From assembly GCF_014174155.1 (NCBI RefSeq), contig NZ_JABEQM010000001.1:124001-188000 (forward strand): 64,000 nucleotides of DNA, in the 5' to 3' direction. This document shows, one piece after another, positions 34,289 to 43,307 of the stretch. Source of the DNA: Gluconacetobacter tumulisoli. GTDB taxonomy: Bacteria; Pseudomonadota; Alphaproteobacteria; Acetobacterales; Acetobacteraceae. Numbering within the stretch: position 1 is the stretch's first letter; each line of letters starts with the position of its first letter. Under the pieces are notes generated by a model, which saw only the letters and a list, made by a program, of their open reading frames with translations, made no database searches and was not told the DNA's origin. The translations under genes were made by a program, and so were the position numbers.

Positions 34289-34720
34289 ATGATGCGTTCT
34301 TCTGTTTTCATGGCCATGGCGCTGGCGGGTTCGGTAGCGGTCGTTACCCCGGCGATGGCCCGGACCTTTCATGTCATGGGGCAGTTCGCGCCATCCGCGG
34401 GCGTGACGGGCACGCCGACCGGTGGCGTCACCGGGACGCTGGATGACAAGCGCAACCTCGTGACCTACCGGTTGAGCTGGAGCGGGCTGAGCGGCCCGGT
34501 CACGGCCGCGCATTTCCATGGACCCGCCGATCCCGGCCAGGATGCCGGGGTAATGGTGCCCATCAGCGGTCCGTATAACAGTCCGCTACGCGGGTCGGTG
34601 ATGATGACCGCCGACCAGGTGGCGGCGTTGCGCGCCGGCCGCGTCTACGTCAACCTGCATACCGCGGCCCATCCGGATGGCGAGGCCCGGGCGCAACTGC
34701 AGGTTCAGGACAAGCACTGA
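34289..34720 (+). CDS. secreted CHRD-domain protein
   Basis: Exported protein of 143 residues: signal peptide (RSSVFMAMALAGSVAVVTP, cleavage after AMA) and one CHRD domain, the beta-strand-rich module first named from chordin. Typical segments are GGVTGTLDDKRNLVTYRLSW, VTAAHFHGPADPG, and the C-terminal RAGRVYVNLHTAAHPDGEAR. Bacterial CHRD proteins are periplasmic or surface proteins whose role is not well defined; the conserved His residues (in HFHG and NLHT) suggest metal binding. Two adjacent ATG codons at 34289 and 34292 are possible starts. It ends the plus-strand series of small envelope proteins. Confidence 0.85.
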   Translation: MMRSSVFMAMALAGSVAVVTPAMARTFHVMGQFAPSAGVTGTPTGGVTGTLDDKRNLVTYRLSWSGLSGPVTAAHFHGPADPGQDAGVMVPISGPYNSPLRGSVMMTADQVAALRAGRVYVNLHTAAHPDGEARAQLQVQDKH

Positions 34721-34898
34721 CGCTGAAGGGTGAATGGTTCACCCAGGGCTGGGCGCAATCGGACGGATCCGATCCCGCGTTGCAGCCCCATGTCTTCAGC
34801 GGCGACGCCAACCCCGGTCCGGCGTGGAGCGGGGGTGCAGAGGGTAAATAGGGCGAGGCCTTTTTGGCCCCGCCCGGCTTGCGATTGACGGCCGACGA

Positions 34899-35051
34899 TC
34901 AATGACCCAGCGGAATCATCGGTGACAGCATGATGCTTGCGGCGATCGCGACCAGCATCAGCAGCACGATCACGACCCCGCCGATCGTCTGCCTGGTATT
35001 ATCCGACAATCTGTGGCCGGTCGGATGCCCGGCCAGGCGTTTACCGAACAT
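34899..35051 (-). CDS. 50-residue one-helix membrane peptide
   Basis: Minus-strand frame reading MFGKRLAGHPTGHRLSDNTR, then QTIGGVVIVLLMLVAIAASI, then MLSPMIPLGH. It has a basic N-terminal region followed by one hydrophobic helix near the C-terminus, as in tail-anchored inner-membrane peptides. GGAG lies nine bases before the ATG at 35051. The family is not recognised, but codon use and the binding site support a gene. Confidence 0.55.
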   Translation of the reverse strand: MFGKRLAGHPTGHRLSDNTRQTIGGVVIVLLMLVAIAASIMLSPMIPLGH

Positions 35052-35212
35052 GGCGTGTTCTCCATCGCGGGGAAGGTAAAATGTCCCCGTCAGGCTGGAT
35101 CTGGGCCGGGTTCGATCGGTTGCAAGATGGCGGCGCGGGCATCGTGATCATGTGATGGGATTGTCATGTGCGGCCGGGTGCGCAGTGGGCCTGCAGGCGG
35201 ATCCGCCCGGAG

Positions 35213-35962
35213 TCAGGCCGCGGCCATCATGGTCAGCACGGCGCATTCGGCAATGGATGCGGTCCCCCCCAGGACGTCGCCCGTCTGGCCGCCGATCTGC
35301 CGCCGGGCCAGCCGGGCGATGACCACGGCCGACAAAATGGTGCCCAGGCCGGCCGCTGCGGCCCGCGCCGGTGTAACGAGGCATGCCAGCAGCGCCGGCA
35401 CCAGGAGACAGGCCCCGAGGGCGCCCCGCGGAATATGGCCCATCGTGCCGGCGATGCCGTCGCCGCGGGCAGGGGGCAGGGCGGCCAGCACTCCTGCCAT
35501 CGCCGACCGCGACAGCGCCCCCGCGACGGTCATCGCGGCGAGGGGATGAGGGGCCGCCGCCGCCGCAGGGACCCGGACCAGCAGCGACAGGCCCAATGCC
35601 AGGACGCCATAGGCGCCGACACGGCTGTCGCGCATGATCGCCAGCTTCCGGTCCCGGTCGCGGCCGCCGCCTAACCCGTCGGCCATGTCCGCCAAGCCGT
35701 CTTCATGCAGGGCGCCGGTCAGCAGGATCTGGACCGCCACCGCCCATCCCGCTGCCGGCAGACGGGGTACTCCGGCCGTCGACAACAGCGCCAGGACCGT
35801 GCCACCCACCGCGCCCACGCCCATGCCCGCGAGGGGCCAGGTCCAGACCGACCGGGCCATGTCGACGGGCCCTGCGCCGCGTGCCAGCCATCCGATCGGC
35901 AGGCGGGTCAGCAGGCCCAGTCCGGCCAGCAGGTCGGCGCGGCGCCGGGCGAGCCAGTTCAT
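35213..35962 (-). CDS. cobS: adenosylcobinamide-GDP ribazoletransferase
   Basis: Integral membrane enzyme of 249 residues joining adenosylcobinamide-GDP with alpha-ribazole to give adenosylcobalamin (the last cofactor-forming step). Hallmarks are [11 protein letters not shown] at the N-terminus, the catalytic acidic motif [18 protein letters not shown], and [18 protein letters not shown]; most of the rest is hydrophobic helices, ending with the conserved [12 protein letters not shown] block. Its ATG overlaps the cobT stop by four bases (ATGA), so the two are translationally coupled. The much longer open frame upstream is the shadow of cobT. Confidence 0.95.
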   Translation of the reverse strand: MNWLARRRADLLAGLGLLTRLPIGWLARGAGPVDMARSVWTWPLAGMGVGAVGGTVLALLSTAGVPRLPAAGWAVAVQILLTGALHEDGLADMADGLGGGRDRDRKLAIMRDSRVGAYGVLALGLSLLVRVPAAAAAPHPLAAMTVAGALSRSAMAGVLAALPPARGDGIAGTMGHIPRGALGACLLVPALLACLVTPARAAAAGLGTILSAVVIARLARRQIGGQTGDVLGGTASIAECAVLTMMAAA

Positions 35963-37011
35963 GTCCGCTCGCTGACCCCGGCCTGGGCGAAGGTCGCCAT
36001 TCCGGCGTGACACGCCACGGCGGCGCGCAGCAGGGGCACCGCCAGTGCCGCCCCCGTCGCCTCGCCCAGCCGGAGGTCGAGTTCCAGCAGGGGGGACAGG
36101 TTCAGGGCGCGGGCCAGCGCCGCGTGTCCGGCCTCGGCGGATCGATGGGCCAGGGTGGTATGCGCCAGGCCGGACGGGTTCAGGCAGGCCAGCGGGGCGG
36201 CTGCCGCCGTACAGACGAACCCGTCCAGCAGGACAGGAATGCGCCGATGCCGTGCGGCCAGCACGGCGCCTAGAATCGCCGCCAGTTCCCGGCCGCCCAG
36301 GCAGCGCGCGACGGCCAGCGGATCGTGCCGGACGTCGGCATGGCGGGCCAGCGCCGCGTCGATTACGCGGGCTTTGTGCGCGACCCCGGCCGCATCCAGG
36401 CCGGTGCCCCGTCCCGCCCAGTCGTGCCCGCTGCCGCCGAACAGGCCGGCAGCCATGGCGGCGGCGGCGGTGGTGTTGCCGATCCCCATTTCGCCCAGGC
36501 ACAGCAGGTCCATGTCGGCCTCGACCGCGGCATGGCCCGCCGACACGGCGTCCAGGAATGCGTCATCATCCAGGGCGGGCGCCTGGGTGAAATCGGCGGT
36601 GGGGGCCAGCCCGGCCAACGGCACGACGCGCAGCGTGGCCCCGGCGCTGCGGGCGATCTGGTTGATCGCGGCTCCACCGGCGGCGAAATTCCCGATCATC
36701 TGCGCCGTGACGCTGGCCGGCCAGGGGGAGACGCCCTGTGCGACGACGCCGTGATTGCCCGCGAAGATCACCACCCGTACGCGATCCAGCATCGGGTCGG
36801 GCCGTCCCTGCCATGCGCCCAGCCAGGCGACCAGCGCCTCCAGCCGGCCAAGGCTGCCGGGCGGTTTCGTCAGCGTCGCGTCACGCGCCGCGATCACCTG
36901 CCGGGCTGCGCTGTCCGGCGCGGGCAGGGTCGTGCAGGCGGTGCGCAGTGCCTCCATCGTCGTGAAGGCTGGGGGAGGGGGGAGGATATCGGTGCATTCG
37001 GGGGCTGGCAT
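35959..37011 (-). CDS. cobT: nicotinate-nucleotide--dimethylbenzimidazole phosphoribosyltransferase
   Basis: Makes alpha-ribazole phosphate from dimethylbenzimidazole and nicotinate mononucleotide, feeding CobS. The 350-residue protein has the family blocks [56 protein letters not shown] and [17 protein letters not shown], with the catalytic Glu in [16 protein letters not shown]. It precedes and overlaps cobS. Its start is 51 bases from the divergent cobU start, so the three genes share one small regulatory region. I see no room there for a cobalamin riboswitch. Confidence 0.95.
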   Translation of the reverse strand: MPAPECTDILPPPPAFTTMEALRTACTTLPAPDSAARQVIAARDATLTKPPGSLGRLEALVAWLGAWQGRPDPMLDRVRVVIFAGNHGVVAQGVSPWPASVTAQMIGNFAAGGAAINQIARSAGATLRVVPLAGLAPTADFTQAPALDDDAFLDAVSAGHAAVEADMDLLCLGEMGIGNTTAAAAMAAGLFGGSGHDWAGRGTGLDAAGVAHKARVIDAALARHADVRHDPLAVARCLGGRELAAILGAVLAARHRRIPVLLDGFVCTAAAAPLACLNPSGLAHTTLAHRSAEAGHAALARALNLSPLLELDLRLGEATGAALAVPLLRAAVACHAGMATFAQAGVSERT

Positions 37012-37062
37012 GGCGCATTTTGTGTGGCGTTATGCCGCCCGGCGCAAGATGGAGGACGCGGA

Positions 37063-37617
37063 ATGGAGCAAGCCGGGAACGGAGGCGATCAGGAGGACGG
37101 CGCGGCGTGCGTGCTGGTGCTGGGTGGTGTTCGTTCGGGCAAGAGCCGGCAGGGCGAGGCGATCATTACCGCCCGGCCGGGGCCGTGGACCTATATCGCC
37201 ACCGGGCGCGCCTGGGACGAGGAAATGCGGCTGCGGATCGCGCATCATCGCGCGACGCGGATAGCCGGCTGGCGAACGGTCGAGGAACCGCTGGACCTGC
37301 CCGGCGCGCTGGATGCGGCGGCCGACGCGCCGGTGCTGGTGGATTGCCTGACGCTGTGGCTGACGAACCTGATCCTGGAGGGGCGTGACATCGCCGCGGC
37401 CAGCGCGGAGTTGCTGGCGGCGCTGCAACGCCGCCATGCCCCCACCGTCCTGGTGGGAAACGAGGTCGGACTGGGCGTCGTGCCGGAGACCGCCCTTGGC
37501 CGTCGTTTTCGTGACGAGGCGGGGTTATTGCATCAGGCCGTCGCGCGCGTGGCCACCCGGGTGGTGTTCATGGTCGCGGGCCTGCCCATGACGGTCAAGG
37601 AGTCGGATCGGCGCTGA
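37063..37617 (+). CDS. cobU: adenosylcobinamide kinase / adenosylcobinamide-phosphate guanylyltransferase
   Basis: Bifunctional enzyme of 184 residues that phosphorylates adenosylcobinamide and attaches GMP, giving the substrate for CobS. The P-loop is VLGGVRSGKS, the guanylylated His lies in RIAHHRATRIAGW, and the family signature VGNEVGLGVVPE is present, followed by GRRFRDEAGLLHQAVA. GGAGG lies upstream of the ATG at 37063. It is divergent from cobT-cobS. Together they form the nucleotide-loop assembly branch; corrin-ring genes are not in the window. Confidence 0.95.
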   Translation: MEQAGNGGDQEDGAACVLVLGGVRSGKSRQGEAIITARPGPWTYIATGRAWDEEMRLRIAHHRATRIAGWRTVEEPLDLPGALDAAADAPVLVDCLTLWLTNLILEGRDIAAASAELLAALQRRHAPTVLVGNEVGLGVVPETALGRRFRDEAGLLHQAVARVATRVVFMVAGLPMTVKESDRR

Positions 37618-37654
37618 TCGCGCGGGGGCGTGGGCGCATGTCACTGTGCCTCTG

Positions 37655-38233
37655 TCACTGTTCCGGCATCCGGCGCCTCTGCTGCACGAGATCGCGCAGG
37701 CGCGTCAGGTAGCGGGCAAGGTGCTGGCGCGTCGGCTCGTCGGTCAATTGTCCCTGCTCGTCGAATTTCGCGGTGGCGGCGCCAACCATCAATTCCGCGC
37801 CCGGCAGGACGGTCACGTCCACGGCGGCCAGCACCTGCCGTAAATGATACTGGGCCAGTGCCGTGCCAACCGCGCCCGGGGTGGCGCCGATGACCGCCGC
37901 GGGCTTGCCGGCGAAGGGCTGTTCGGGCGGGCGGGACGCCCAGTCTATGGCGTTTTTCAGGACCCCGGGAATCGAGCGGTTATATTCCGGCGTCGCGATC
38001 AGCAGGCCATCCGCCTGGCGAATGCGTTCGCGCCATTGCGCGACGATCGCCGGGAAGCCCTGGGCGCGGACATCCTCGTCATATGGCGGCAGCAGCGCCA
38101 GTTCGTCGTACAGCGCGATGTGCATGCCCGGCGGGGCAAGCGTCGTGGCCGCCCGCAGCAGCGCGGTGTTGAACGAACCTTTCCGCAGGCTGCCGGAAAT
38201 GCCCAGGATCGTGAGCTCGGCTGTATCGGTCAT
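37655..38233 (-). CDS. NAD(P)H-dependent FMN reductase (ChrR/azoreductase-like flavoprotein)
   Basis: Flavodoxin-like FMN-binding oxidoreductase of 192 residues, family of chromate/quinone reductases and azoreductases. The N-terminal phosphate-binding loop GISGSLRKGSFNTALLRA and the motif ATPEYNRSIPGVLKNAIDWAS (split here as PEYNRSIPG and LKNAIDW) are diagnostic. Likely acts on quinones to limit oxidative stress. The ATG at 38233 follows GGAGAG; the longer frame to 38356 has no family similarity. It ends 37 bases from the convergent cobU stop. Confidence 0.9.
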   Translation of the reverse strand: MTDTAELTILGISGSLRKGSFNTALLRAATTLAPPGMHIALYDELALLPPYDEDVRAQGFPAIVAQWRERIRQADGLLIATPEYNRSIPGVLKNAIDWASRPPEQPFAGKPAAVIGATPGAVGTALAQYHLRQVLAAVDVTVLPGAELMVGAATAKFDEQGQLTDEPTRQHLARYLTRLRDLVQQRRRMPEQ

Positions 38234-38497
38234 GTCGGTTCTCTCCAGATACGACAGGGACGGGCCGCATTCATCAAGATCCGGAAACGTCAGATTTCCT
38301 TTATATTTTCGGCGGATGCCGCGCCTCCTCCCCATTGTCGGGATATCAGGACGCATCGCCTGCCTGCCTGCCCGGATCCTATGACGGCGGGGCTGGGGCT
38401 AAGTTCCCCGCCATCGCGTCCAGGGTTCGCCGTCCTGGGGGAGGATCTCGGAACAGCACGGCATGCGGACGATCCGAGACGTGTGCGACGAGCGATC

Positions 38498-38966
38498 ATG
38501 ACCGAGGTTCTCGTGCTCTATTATTCTACCAACGACCATCTCGAAACCATGGCCGGCGCAGTGGCCGAGGGCACGCGGGGGCCGGAGTCGATATCCGCCA
38601 CCTTTCCGAAGCCGTGCCGGACGAGCTGGTCCAGGCCGGCCATTTCAAGCCCCGGTCGCCCGGCCCGAGAGTCTGGCGGAAGATGGCGCGATCATCGTCG
38701 GCGCGCCGACGCGCTTCGGGCGCCTGCCGTCGCAGATGGCGGTGTTCTGGGACCAGACCGGCCGCCTGATCGGCAAGGTCGGCACGGCCTTCATCTCGAC
38801 TGCGATGCAGCTTGGCAGTCGGGAAACGCCCCTGTTCTTGCTGCTGATGATGCTGCTGTACCACGGCATGGTGATCAACGACCTGCCCTGCAGCGAGACC
38901 GAACCGGATGGCGCGCGTTTCCTTGGCGACCGCGTTGCGCGTCTGACGGCGAAGATCGCGGCCTGA
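38498..38966 (+). pseudogene. frameshifted WrbA-like NAD(P)H:quinone oxidoreductase
   Basis: Parts of a WrbA-type flavoprotein appear in three successive frames: [20 protein letters not shown] from the ATG at 38498; then [21 protein letters not shown] in another frame; then [39 protein letters not shown] and [12 protein letters not shown] in a third, ending at 38966. Frame changes fall near 38577 (a G-run) and 38665. The alignment is also shorter than WrbA in the loop after FIST and near the C-terminus, so the gene looks decayed rather than merely mis-sequenced. Confidence 0.75.
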
Positions 38967-39015
38967 ACGTCCGGCCCGCGCCGCGGCGCCCTGACTTTAC
39001 GAAAAGATCCTGTCC

Positions 39016-39642
39016 ATGAAACGGTTTTCCTTTCTGTCGGCCGCCGCGATCCTGGCGGTCCTGTCCCCTGGCGCGGCCCCTGTCGCGGCATCGGCGCAAT
39101 CTGTCGCCATTCGCCCCGCGCAGGTCCAGGCCGACATGCACCATGTCGAGCCTGCGCACACGCAGGTCGGATTTTCCCTGCTGCACCTGGGTTCCATCTA
39201 TTATGCGGGCGTCTTCTCCGGCGTGTCGGGCACGCTGGTCCTGGATCCGGCAACACCGTCGGCCGCAACGCTGAACGTCACGATTCCCATCGCCTCGGTG
39301 CGGACGACCAGCACGAAAGCTGGACGGTGAACTGAAGGGCGCGGACTGGTTCGATGCGGATCGTTTTTCCGATGCCACTTTCGTCTCCAGCCGGGTGGTG
39401 GTGACGGGGACCGGCCAGGCCAGCGTGACGGGAACCTGACCCTGCATGGTGTCAGCAGGCCCGAAACGCTGCAGGTCCGTTTCATTGGCGCCGGCGTCAA
39501 TCCGCTGGACAGGGCCTATACGGTCGGGTTCGAGGCGACCGGGCAGATCCGGCGCAGCGATTTCGGCGTGAAGATCTATGTGCCGTTGGTTGGGGACGGG
39601 GTGTCGCTTCGCATCGCGGGTGCGTTCGAACGCCAGGTCTGA
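39016..39642 (+). pseudogene. frameshifted YceI-family periplasmic protein
   Basis: A YceI-like gene (lipocalin-like, isoprenoid-binding periplasmic family) whose start and stop share a frame (627 bases) but whose centre does not. The signal peptide MKRFSFLSAAAILAVL and the block VEPAHTQVGFSLLHLGSI run to about 39315, where one extra base leads to a stop at 39328. DGELKGADWFDADRFSDATF continues in the next frame, and a missing base near 39430 returns to the first frame for LTLHGVSRPETL and IRRSDFGVKIYVP. Two compensating single-base changes are either mutation or sequencing error. Confidence 0.8.
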
Positions 39643-39747
39643 TCCGGTCCTGACTGCCGCAGGCCGCCGGATTTCACGAATCCGGCGGCCTTGTGACGCG
39701 TGATCGGCGCCGTGCGGCAGGTTTCGGTATTTTTGCGTTCCCGGTCC

Positions 39748-40689
39748 TCATGGGGCGACGTCGTTCGGCCCCGGCTGCACCTGCGCCCAGGGCGCCGTCG
39801 CGAAACGGCCCGCCAGGTAATCCAGGAGTACCGACACCCGTGCCGGGCGCATCTGCCCCGGCGGGGTGACCAGGTGGATCGCCACGGGCGTCATCTGCCA
39901 GTCGGGCAGGACGGGTTCCAGCCGGCCCGCCATCAAATCGTCCCATATCATGAATTCCGGCAGCAGTGCGACGCCCAGCCCCGCCAGCAGGAAGGGGCGG
40001 AAGGCCTCGGCATTGTTGGCGCGCAGGCGGCCGGGCTGCACGATCGTATAATTGCCGGATTCGGCATGGTGCAGGCGGAATTGCCCGGGAGACGATGTAT
40101 TGGTGTAGATGAATCCCTGCATCTGCTCCAGGTCGCGGGGATGGGTAGGCCGTCCCCGTTCCTCCAGGAATCCCGGCGACGCCACCATGAGCAGCCGCAC
40201 CGCGCACAGGCGCCGCGCGCGCAACGATGAATCCGCCAGCGAGGCGATCCGTACGGCCAGGTCGTATCCGCCCCCGACCACGTCGACGATCTGGTCGCTG
40301 AACTCGATCGTGATGTCGATTTCGGGATAGCGTGCCATGAAATCGGGCAGGACCGGCGACAGGTGGGCGATGCCGAACGTCATCGGCGCGGTCAGGCGAA
40401 TCAGCCCGCGCGGATGAACCGTCTGCTCGCGGGCCTCGGCCTCGGCCATTTCACCGTCCGAGAGGATGCGTGCGGCACGGTCCAGCGCGCCCCGCCCGAC
40501 CTCGGTCAGCGAGAATTGCCGCGACGTACGATGCAGCAACGGCGAACCCAGCCGCTGTTCCAGTCGGCCGACGGCCTTCGACACCGTGGGTTTCGAGATC
40601 TGCAATTCCTCCGCCGCCCGCGCGAAGGAACCGGTTTCCACCACCTTGGCGAAGATCGCCCAGGCTTCCAGGTCGGGGAGTCTCGTCAT
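39748..40689 (-). CDS. LysR-type regulator divergent from pirin gene
   Basis: LysR-type transcriptional regulator of 313 residues, CrgA/DmlR-like branch. The helix-turn-helix is [35 protein letters not shown] (about residues 10-44), followed by an effector domain with [20 protein letters not shown] and ending [15 protein letters not shown]. The start at 40689 is the Met before PDLEAWAIF. It is divergent from the pirin gene with about 100 bases between them, a pairing seen repeatedly in proteobacteria, so it probably controls pirin and itself. Confidence 0.9.
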   Translation of the reverse strand: MTRLPDLEAWAIFAKVVETGSFARAAEELQISKPTVSKAVGRLEQRLGSPLLHRTSRQFSLTEVGRGALDRAARILSDGEMAEAEAREQTVHPRGLIRLTAPMTFGIAHLSPVLPDFMARYPEIDITIEFSDQIVDVVGGGYDLAVRIASLADSSLRARRLCAVRLLMVASPGFLEERGRPTHPRDLEQMQGFIYTNTSSPGQFRLHHAESGNYTIVQPGRLRANNAEAFRPFLLAGLGVALLPEFMIWDDLMAGRLEPVLPDWQMTPVAIHLVTPPGQMRPARVSVLLDYLAGRFATAPWAQVQPGPNDVAP

Positions 40690-40792
40690 GTCATTTCCAG
40701 AACCGATATGTTTCCACCATTGCCATTTTGCACGATGCCCGCCGGGTCTATGCCTGTCCATGGACAAGGCCCGCGGGCCGGAGGATTTTCCC

Positions 40793-41494
40793 ATGATCGA
40801 TGTCAGACCGTTCGACACGCTGGGCGCCGCCAATCACGGCTGGCTGGATGCGCGGCATCATTTCTCGTTCGCCGATTATCATGATCCGGACCGGATGGGG
40901 TGGGGACGCCTGCGGGTCTGGAACGATGATGCCATCGCGCCGGGTGCCGGGTTTCCGGCGCATCACCATCGGGACATGGAGATCATCACCTATGTCCGCC
41001 AGGGCGCCATCACGCATCGGGACAACCTGGGGAACCGGGGCCGGACCGAGGCCGGCGACGTGCAGGTCATATCGGCCGGTACCGGAATCACGCACAGCGA
41101 ATTCAATCTGGAAAAGCAGGAGACACGTCTTTTCCAGATCTGGATCCTGCCGACCGCGCGCGGCCATGCGCCGTCCTGGGGGGCGCGGCCCTTTCCGAGG
41201 GGCGAACGCGCCGGACGCTTCGTCGTGCTGGCCTCGGGCTATGCATCCGACGAGGGGGCGCTGCCGATCCATAGCGAGGCCCGTATCCTGGGGGCGTCGC
41301 TGAAGGCCGGCCAGACCGTCGATTATATGCTGGGCACGGAGCGGCGGGCCTATCTGGTGCCCGCGGCCGGAGTGGTGGAGATCGAGGGACAGCGCGTTGG
41401 CGCACGGGACGGGGCGGCCATTGCCGGAACTGAGACATTGCGCGTGACGGCACTGGAGGATTCCGAACTGGTGCTGGTCGATACCATCGCCTGA
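40793..41494 (+). CDS. pirin family protein (YhaK-like bicupin)
   Basis: Pirin/YhaK-type bicupin of 233 residues; some relatives have quercetin 2,3-dioxygenase activity, many respond to oxidative or acid stress. The N-terminal cupin has [19 protein letters not shown] with the His-x-His and Glu metal ligands, and [12 protein letters not shown] with the third His. The C-terminal cupin lacks metal residues, as is usual. GGAGG lies eight bases before the ATG at 40793; an in-frame ATG at 40760 is less well supported. The divergent LysR gene is the likely regulator. Confidence 0.9.
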   Translation: MIDVRPFDTLGAANHGWLDARHHFSFADYHDPDRMGWGRLRVWNDDAIAPGAGFPAHHHRDMEIITYVRQGAITHRDNLGNRGRTEAGDVQVISAGTGITHSEFNLEKQETRLFQIWILPTARGHAPSWGARPFPRGERAGRFVVLASGYASDEGALPIHSEARILGASLKAGQTVDYMLGTERRAYLVPAAGVVEIEGQRVGARDGAAIAGTETLRVTALEDSELVLVDTIA

Positions 41495-42085
41495 CCGGCG
41501 GGGTAGGGTGCCGGCCTCCAGCCCTTGTGATTTCGGCTGCATGGGTGGTCGGTTTTCCGGTCATCCGTCCGCCGGTTCCGGGAGGGAGAATATCCGGCCG
41601 TGCATGCCGCATCCCGACTCCGTAATTCTTGAGGGTTGAGCCGACCGGTTTCGGAAACGGGCGGGAATCGCAGCCTCGGTCCAGGCAGGAGCCCCGCCGG
41701 CCCGGCCGTTCGCGCGGATTGCGGCCGGATCGGTAAGTTTGGGGTCGAAGTCGGAGATTGTGAACGATATTTGAAAAAATTAAGATATGATAAAGAGGAA
41801 ACTCATTTTCTATTTTCACGAACATCTGCGGCCGTGTGATTTTTTGTCATGCGCTAAGAAAAAATGACGATTTGCAGTGGCTTTGACTTGACATGCCTGC
41901 CTTCAGAGTCGAGATGATGCGGAAGAATGGGGTAATTTCATTGCCTCCTTTCGGGCGGACGGGGCGTCTGGCGTGGCGGGGAACGGTAAGGCTTTTCAGG
42001 ACACCCGTTTGATCTCTGGCATGTGGCAATGTCGCGTCGTTGGCCAGAACGATGGAAACCTGGGTCTGCAAGAGGTTGTGTGTAT
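41495..42085. other. long intergenic region before the histone-like gene
   Basis: About 590 bases. A distinct AT-rich islet at about 41756-41830 (GATATTTGAAAAAATTAAG, then ATATGATAAAG) stands out from the GC-rich surroundings. A TTGACA at 41888-41893 lies about 190 bases before the start codon but lacks a good -10 element. A 67-codon frame (41636-41839) crosses the islet and has no binding site, so I do not call it. Probably a large promoter region or 5' untranslated leader for the next gene. Confidence 0.45.
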
Positions 42086-43099
42086 ATGAGTGATGAGACG
42101 AAGACGGCTGCCCGCGGCGGTCGTCGCAAGGTATCGGCGAAGAAATCCTCCGCGACCCCGGTCGTGGCCGCGCCGGCCGAGGTGATGGTCGTCGAAACGG
42201 TGGTCGCGCCGGTCGAGACGCCAATCAAGGCCAAGGGCAAGGTCGCCGGGAAGAAGGCGAAGGTTGCCGAGACCAAGGCCGAGATCGCGCCGGTCGTGGT
42301 GGAGGCGCCCGTCGAAACGAAGGCCGAGGCCAAGCCGGCGAAGCGCAAGCGCGCCGTGAAGGCCGCCGAGCCGGAGCCCGCGCCGGTGCCCGAACCTGTT
42401 GCGGCCCCGCGGCGTCGTCGCGCCGCCGTGGCACCGGTCGCCGTTGCCCCGGTCGCTCCGGTCCTTCCGGCGCGCGGCGCAGGTCGCCCCAAGGTCGCGG
42501 CGCGTCCGGCGGCCAAGATCCGCGCGGTTGCCGAGGATGTGGTGACCACCGCCCGCAAGCCCGCCGCCGCCAAGCGCGCGGCCCCGGCAGCCCGCAAGCC
42601 CGCCGCGGTTGCGGCGCCTGCGCCGCGAAGCGCGCCGGCCACCCGGACGACTGTGCGTGCTGCCGTTGCCAAGAACCCGGCGCGTCGGGTTTCGGCCGTC
42701 GCGGCCCGCAAGGCCACCCCAGCTCCGGTTGTGGCTGAAGTCCCGAAGACGCGTGCCAAGGCGGAAGCAAAGGCAGCCGTGACGGCGTCGAAGGCCAAGG
42801 CGGCAAAAGCGCCGGAGGCGAAGGTCGCGCCGGCCAAGCCGGTCGCCAAGGCGCCCAAGGCCGCGCCGGTGAAGGCTGCCGGCAAGACGGTGGCGCCGAA
42901 GGATGTCGCGAAGAAGGCGCCCGCTGCGCGCGCGCCGAAGGCAGCCCCGGCCGCGGTCAAGTCGGTGTCGACCCGCCGTGCCGCGAAGGGCACGCGCACG
43001 GCCGTCGAAGCGTGGCGCGAGGCGCGCGAGGCCCGCAAGCAGGTCCGGCTGGCTCGCCTTGCCGCGTTGAAGGCGACCAAGGGTACTGCCAAGTCCTGA
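42086..43099 (+). CDS. histone H1-like Lys/Ala/Pro-rich DNA-binding protein
   Basis: Protein of 337 residues made almost entirely of Ala, Lys, Arg, Pro and Val, with repeated KPAA/AKAP/KAAPA blocks like the C-terminal tail of eukaryotic histone H1 and of bacterial H1-like proteins (HctB, AlgP, BpH). It begins MSDETKTAARGGRRKVSAKK, has an acidic patch (AAEPEPAPVPEPVAAP) and ends with a charged helix (EAWREAREARKQVRLARLAA). Such proteins bind DNA without sequence preference and affect compaction or global expression. The ATG at 42086 is preceded by AGAGG at 11 bases. A strong terminator follows, so it is a single-gene unit. Low-complexity length is likely to vary among strains. Confidence 0.75.
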   Translation: MSDETKTAARGGRRKVSAKKSSATPVVAAPAEVMVVETVVAPVETPIKAKGKVAGKKAKVAETKAEIAPVVVEAPVETKAEAKPAKRKRAVKAAEPEPAPVPEPVAAPRRRRAAVAPVAVAPVAPVLPARGAGRPKVAARPAAKIRAVAEDVVTTARKPAAAKRAAPAARKPAAVAAPAPRSAPATRTTVRAAVAKNPARRVSAVAARKATPAPVVAEVPKTRAKAEAKAAVTASKAKAAKAPEAKVAPAKPVAKAPKAAPVKAAGKTVAPKDVAKKAPAARAPKAAPAAVKSVSTRRAAKGTRTAVEAWREAREARKQVRLARLAALKATKGTAKS

Positions 43100-43157
43100 T
43101 GTTCAGGCCCTGACGACGGCGAACGTCGTCTGACGGCCTGGTCTTTTCAGGCCGACG

Positions 43158-43193
43158 AAAGGCGGTCCGTCCTTGTGGCGGACCGCCTTTTTT
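43158..43193 (+). terminator. intrinsic terminator of the histone-like gene
   Basis: Twelve-base stem (43158-43169 with 43179-43190, GGCGGTCCG core), nine-base loop, ending in six T residues. The strongest intrinsic terminator in the window. Confidence 0.9.
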
Positions 43194-43307
43194 CTTGTCT
43201 GCCCGCGCGGCGCCGACGCGGAGGGCGCATGTCGAGACGGATCCGCCTCCCCCTTGCCCGCGTTCACCTGGGCAAGGGGAGACGGCCCCTTGATGTGGGA
43301 GGACGAC

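Noticed and set aside
37012-37062. Possible cobalamin riboswitch for the cob genes
   Set aside because: Only 51 bases separate the divergent starts, far too short, and no B12-box-like sequence is seen.
41636-41839. 67-codon plus-strand frame in the long gap before the histone-like gene
   Set aside because: No ribosome-binding site, and composition changes abruptly where it crosses the AT-rich islet; more likely non-coding.
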